Shown here in pieces: positions 61,067-64,000 of a stretch of 64,000 nt of DNA. This DNA comes from Mastigocoleus testarum BC008 (GTDB lineage Bacteria; Cyanobacteriota; Cyanobacteriia; Cyanobacteriales; Nostocaceae). The stretch lies in NCBI RefSeq assembly GCF_001456025.1, contig NZ_LMTZ01000002.1, positions 124,001 to 188,000 on the forward strand, read 5' to 3'. Under the pieces are notes generated by a model. It was not told where the DNA came from and made no database searches. It saw only the letters and a list, made by a program, of their open reading frames with translations. The stretch's first letter is position 1. Every line of letters begins with the position of its first letter. The translations under genes and the position numbers were made by a program.

Positions 61067-63271
61067 ATGGAAAATAAAGGCTATCCCGAAGAGATAGATC
61101 TTCAGAAATACTTGCTAGTCCTCAAACGTCGCTGGCTTATAGCATCGGGAGTATTTGCTGTATGCTCAGGGCTAGCCGGACTCAGTTTACTGTTACAGAA
61201 ACCGGCTTATGAAGCCAGTGGAAAGCTATTATTTCAATCGAGTAAGGCTTCTTCTCTGACGGGGGTTGGAGAAAAAATTGGGCATCTCGATTCTATCCGT
61301 AAGGAAGCAAATCCACTCAACACTCAAGCTCTGTTAATCAATTCAGAATCAGTTTTAAAAGAAGTAGTTGATACCCTTAAACTTAAGGATAAAGATGGTG
61401 CTCCTCTTGATGCTGGAGCTCTTGCTCTTGATATAGAAACGGTTAGTGGTACAGATGTTTTAAAAGTTTCTTTTTCATCAGAAGATCCTGTATTGGCAAA
61501 AGCAGTTGTCAATCAGGCAATGAACGCTTATATAGATGATAACACTCAAAGAAATCGCTTAGAAGCTTCAGGAGCTGCTGAGTCCATTCAAGAACAAGTA
61601 CGTACGGCGAAACGCGAACTAAATGAAGCCGCAGAAGCCCTGAGAAGATTTAAGGCAAAAAACAAGATTATCAACCTGCAAGAAGAGACCAGCGGCACCG
61701 TTAAAAATATCACAAAGATTGACGAAGAAATTAATACAGTTAGGTCAGAATTAGCAGATTTGACTGCTCGAGAGCAACAAATTCGTCGTCAATTAAAGGT
61801 TGCTGATAGCTCTGTTGACATTGCTTCTTTAAGTGAAAATGAAGGGGTACAAGGTGTCCTCAAACAACTGCAAGAAGTCCAAGCTCAAATAGCTACTAAT
61901 AGCAGTCTTCTACAACCAAATCATCCAACACTGGTTGACCTAAGAAATAAAGAAGCTAATTTACAAGCTTTATTGGATCAAAGAACTAATCAGTCTTTGG
62001 GCTATGATGCACAGATTGCTCCCGAAAAATTACAAATGGGAGATATCAAACAAGGATTAGCAACCGAGTTAGCAAGAATAGAATCTACTCGATCTGGTTT
62101 ACAGAATAAAATTAATTCTTTAATCTTGATCCGAGAAAAATATAGACAAAGAGCTGATACTCTTCCTAACTTGGAGAAAAGACAAGGAGATATACAAAGA
62201 AGATTATCTGTAGCACAAGGAAGCTATGAAGACTTACTGACAAAAGAACGAGAAATTAATATTGCCCAAAAGCAAATTGTCGGTAATGCCAGCATATTAG
62301 AGTATGCCAAAATTCAAAGTAGCATTAAAGCTTTGAAAAAAAATATCCTGATTGCTGGTGGTGGGGTATTCATTGGACTGCTGTTAGGCGTTGCTGCAGC
62401 TTATTTTGTTGACCTGATTGATCGAAGATTGAAGACACCCCAAGAAGCAGAAGCATTATTTGGACATACCCTACTGGGACTAATACCTAAATATGAGATG
62501 AATCATCCATCCTTTGTAGAAAGCGAAGGCTTGGAAGGAATTTCTCCTAGGGTAATTGTTGCCACATCACCCCGTTCAATGCTTCATGAGGCTTACCAGA
62601 TGCTTCAGGCTAATTTAAAATTCGTCAGCTTGGATAAGAAAGTTAGCAAAATAGTTGTTACTAGTTCTATTCCTGGAGAAGGTCGAACTGAAGTAGCTGC
62701 TAATCTAGCAGCAGTTATTGCACAATCTGGTAAAAGAGTTCTACTAGTAGATGCAGATATGCGTCAACCAGCCCAACATCACCTTTGGGGTTTAATTAAC
62801 TCGGTAGGTTTGAGTAACGTGATGGTAGGACAGCAGTTGTTTTCAAAGGCCGTTCAAAAAATAACTCCAAGCTTATCCGTACTAACCTCTGGCGTAGTTC
62901 CCCCTAATCCCTTAGCTCTTATAGACTCTGAGCGTATGACATCTTTTATTGATATGCTCAACGAGAATTACGACTACATTATATTTGACACTCCATCCTT
63001 AGCTGGAACAGCAGATGCTGCAGTTTTAGGTAAAATGGTCGATGGAGTGCTAGTTGTATCTAGACCTGGGCTTGTTGATTCTAAGAGTGCATTAGCAGCG
63101 AAATCCTTGCTAACTCGTGCAGAAGTAAATGTTATGGGTTTGATTGTTAATGCAGTAGATGTAAGGCAGTACGGTGAGAATAATTTCTACTATAATCATT
63201 CCCGTTCAGACTCCTATTCTAGAGAAACTGAAAGTACAAATGTATTTTCAGAATCAAAGTTTACGGGCTAG
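61067..63271 (+). CDS. Wzc-type polysaccharide co-polymerase / BY-kinase with altered Walker A
   Basis: 734 residues. Wzz domain with TM1 (about 23-45), a long coiled-coil periplasmic part (about 160-400), TM2 (about 424-446), then a bacterial tyrosine-kinase-like domain (about 500-700). Walker A reads PGEGRTEVAANL (537-541 GEGRT), with Arg540 where Lys is usual; Walker A' LVDADMRQP and Walker B YIIFDTPS are present. The tail has several Tyr (NFYYNHSRSDSYSR), as needed for autophosphorylation. It controls chain length and export of an exopolysaccharide. Kinase activity is uncertain because of the Arg. Confidence 0.9.
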   Translation: MENKGYPEEIDLQKYLLVLKRRWLIASGVFAVCSGLAGLSLLLQKPAYEASGKLLFQSSKASSLTGVGEKIGHLDSIRKEANPLNTQALLINSESVLKEVVDTLKLKDKDGAPLDAGALALDIETVSGTDVLKVSFSSEDPVLAKAVVNQAMNAYIDDNTQRNRLEASGAAESIQEQVRTAKRELNEAAEALRRFKAKNKIINLQEETSGTVKNITKIDEEINTVRSELADLTAREQQIRRQLKVADSSVDIASLSENEGVQGVLKQLQEVQAQIATNSSLLQPNHPTLVDLRNKEANLQALLDQRTNQSLGYDAQIAPEKLQMGDIKQGLATELARIESTRSGLQNKINSLILIREKYRQRADTLPNLEKRQGDIQRRLSVAQGSYEDLLTKEREINIAQKQIVGNASILEYAKIQSSIKALKKNILIAGGGVFIGLLLGVAAAYFVDLIDRRLKTPQEAEALFGHTLLGLIPKYEMNHPSFVESEGLEGISPRVIVATSPRSMLHEAYQMLQANLKFVSLDKKVSKIVVTSSIPGEGRTEVAANLAAVIAQSGKRVLLVDADMRQPAQHHLWGLINSVGLSNVMVGQQLFSKAVQKITPSLSVLTSGVVPPNPLALIDSERMTSFIDMLNENYDYIIFDTPSLAGTADAAVLGKMVDGVLVVSRPGLVDSKSALAAKSLLTRAEVNVMGLIVNAVDVRQYGENNFYYNHSRSDSYSRETESTNVFSESKFTG

Positions 63272-63648
63272 AACGTCATAGTTTAGAACTTTACAGCATA
63301 GTTCAAGCTTAAAAAAAGGAATTGAAAAAACTGCTTCAAAAAAACTACTTCAGAAAAACTAGTTCAAAAAAACTATTTCAGTCCGGCTTGCGCGTTCACA
63401 AAATAAGTAAATAGTTGCAAGTATTTATTCGTATTTGCAATATCTTTACTCAAACTTTTTGTATTTTCGCGTAAGTCTCATTACAAAATATATTTACCCC
63501 ATGACAGCTTTTGGGATTGTGAATGGGGGTAAAATCTTATTTTTGCCATATGCATATTTACCTTACTGTGCCTCATTAGTACAGCGGGGGGTTAGCATAA
63601 AGTGCATGCGCAAAGCTAACACGCTGATTCCAAGCCACTACTATAATA
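63272..63648. repeat. Spacer with 16-bp A-rich tandem repeats
   Basis: AAAAAACTACTTCAG-type units recur about four times at 63325-63382. An 80-codon frame at 63435-63677 overlaps the next gene start and is not believed. Confidence 0.5.
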
Positions 63649-64000
63649 ATGGACACACAATTAAAATCCAAAATTAATACAGAAAGTAAAATAAATGCAA
63701 ATTTGAGCATTTGGCAGCAAATTCATGAGGACTGGGTTGCTCACGGACGCGATTGGACTAAGCCGGGATTTCGTGCTGTAGCGGTACATCGCTTTGGAGT
63801 TTGGCGAATGAAGGTTCAACCAAAGTTACTTCGAGCGCCTCTGAGCATTTTATATAGAATGCTGTTTCGTAAAATTCGCAATACCTACGGAATTGAATTA
63901 CCTTACTCCGTGAAATTAGGTCGCCGTGTTATTTTTGAACACCAAGGGGCAATTGTAATTCATGGTAACTGTGAAATTGGAGATGATTCTATCATCCGTC
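63649..64000 (+). CDS. Hexapeptide acetyltransferase, serine O-acetyltransferase-like (cut by window end)
   Basis: ATG at 63649, open to the last base (117 codons seen). After a short polar start it reads IHEDWVAHGRDWTKPGFRAV, then AVHRFGVWRM, and later GRRVIFEHQGAIVIHGN and CEIGDD, the beginning of a left-handed hexapeptide-repeat helix. The layout matches CysE-like acetyltransferases found in exopolysaccharide clusters. It belongs with the WecG- and Wzc-type genes just upstream. The C-terminal half lies beyond the window. Confidence 0.8.
   Translation, partial: MDTQLKSKINTESKINANLSIWQQIHEDWVAHGRDWTKPGFRAVAVHRFGVWRMKVQPKLLRAPLSILYRMLFRKIRNTYGIELPYSVKLGRRVIFEHQGAIVIHGNCEIGDDSIIR

Noticed and set aside
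63435..63677. 80-codon plus-strand frame
   Set aside because: It overlaps the start of the acetyltransferase gene in another frame and has no motif.

Overview
The window looks like chromosomal DNA of a filamentous, heterocyst-forming cyanobacterium (Nostocales type). Evidence: HIP1-type GCGATCGC palindromes inside genes, intergenic heptanucleotide tandem repeats (STRRs), a hetF-like CHAT protease gene beside a tandem NsiR1-like small-RNA array, PII with the cyanobacterial RGSEY T-loop, an NTRC-type thioredoxin reductase fusion, and a thioredoxin-like photosystem I accumulation factor. DNA is AT-rich, intergenic spacers are long, and no phage, IS or CRISPR was seen.

Layout. 1-5.5 kb: a co-directional group with the tail of an upstream gene, a dynamin-like GTPase, a second P-loop GTPase with a coiled coil, and a membrane-anchored Pro-rich protein. 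The -1 frame of that last gene is open from an A9 run through a further domain, so this is a candidate slippage or frameshift locus. 5.5-13 kb: conserved cyanobacterial proteins, murT and gatD (lipid II amidation, separated by two unrelated genes), DinB, a zinc metallopeptidase and a SanA/YdcF-like protein. 13-18.3 kb: the hetF-like gene (minus strand), then 16 direct repeats of about 133 bp on the plus strand. Each carries a DIF-like CCGGA element, a roughly 60-nt RNA body and a terminator, which matches the NsiR1/hetF arrangement of Nostoc PCC 7120. 19-27.5 kb: thioredoxin-like protein, subtilase, thiD, glnB, rdgB and a phosphohexomutase. 28-29.7 kb: a two-gene actin-like ParM / ParR-like cassette. 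30-46.4 kb: Gfo/Idh oxidoreductase, queC, a CNNM/CBS protein, a CAT-anticodon tRNA, pyrE, thiC under a TPP riboswitch, an RluE-like pseudouridine synthase, a PAS histidine kinase, and a zinc-ribbon PP2C phosphatase followed by an FHA/zinc-ribbon Ser/Thr kinase. 47-58.7 kb: type IV pilin, NTRC, a peptide-type ABC permease, a decayed ROK kinase pseudogene, an internally duplicated small protein, pyrG and an SH3b amidase. 60-64 kb: start of an exopolysaccharide locus (WecG-type glycosyltransferase, Wzc-type protein, and a hexapeptide acetyltransferase cut by the window edge).

The strongest signals are the 16-copy NsiR1-like array beside hetF and the GTPase-pair locus with the A9 slippage signature. 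The ParMR-like chromosomal cassette and its flanking inverted repeat come next. All functional assignments are from motifs read by eye; no database search was run.
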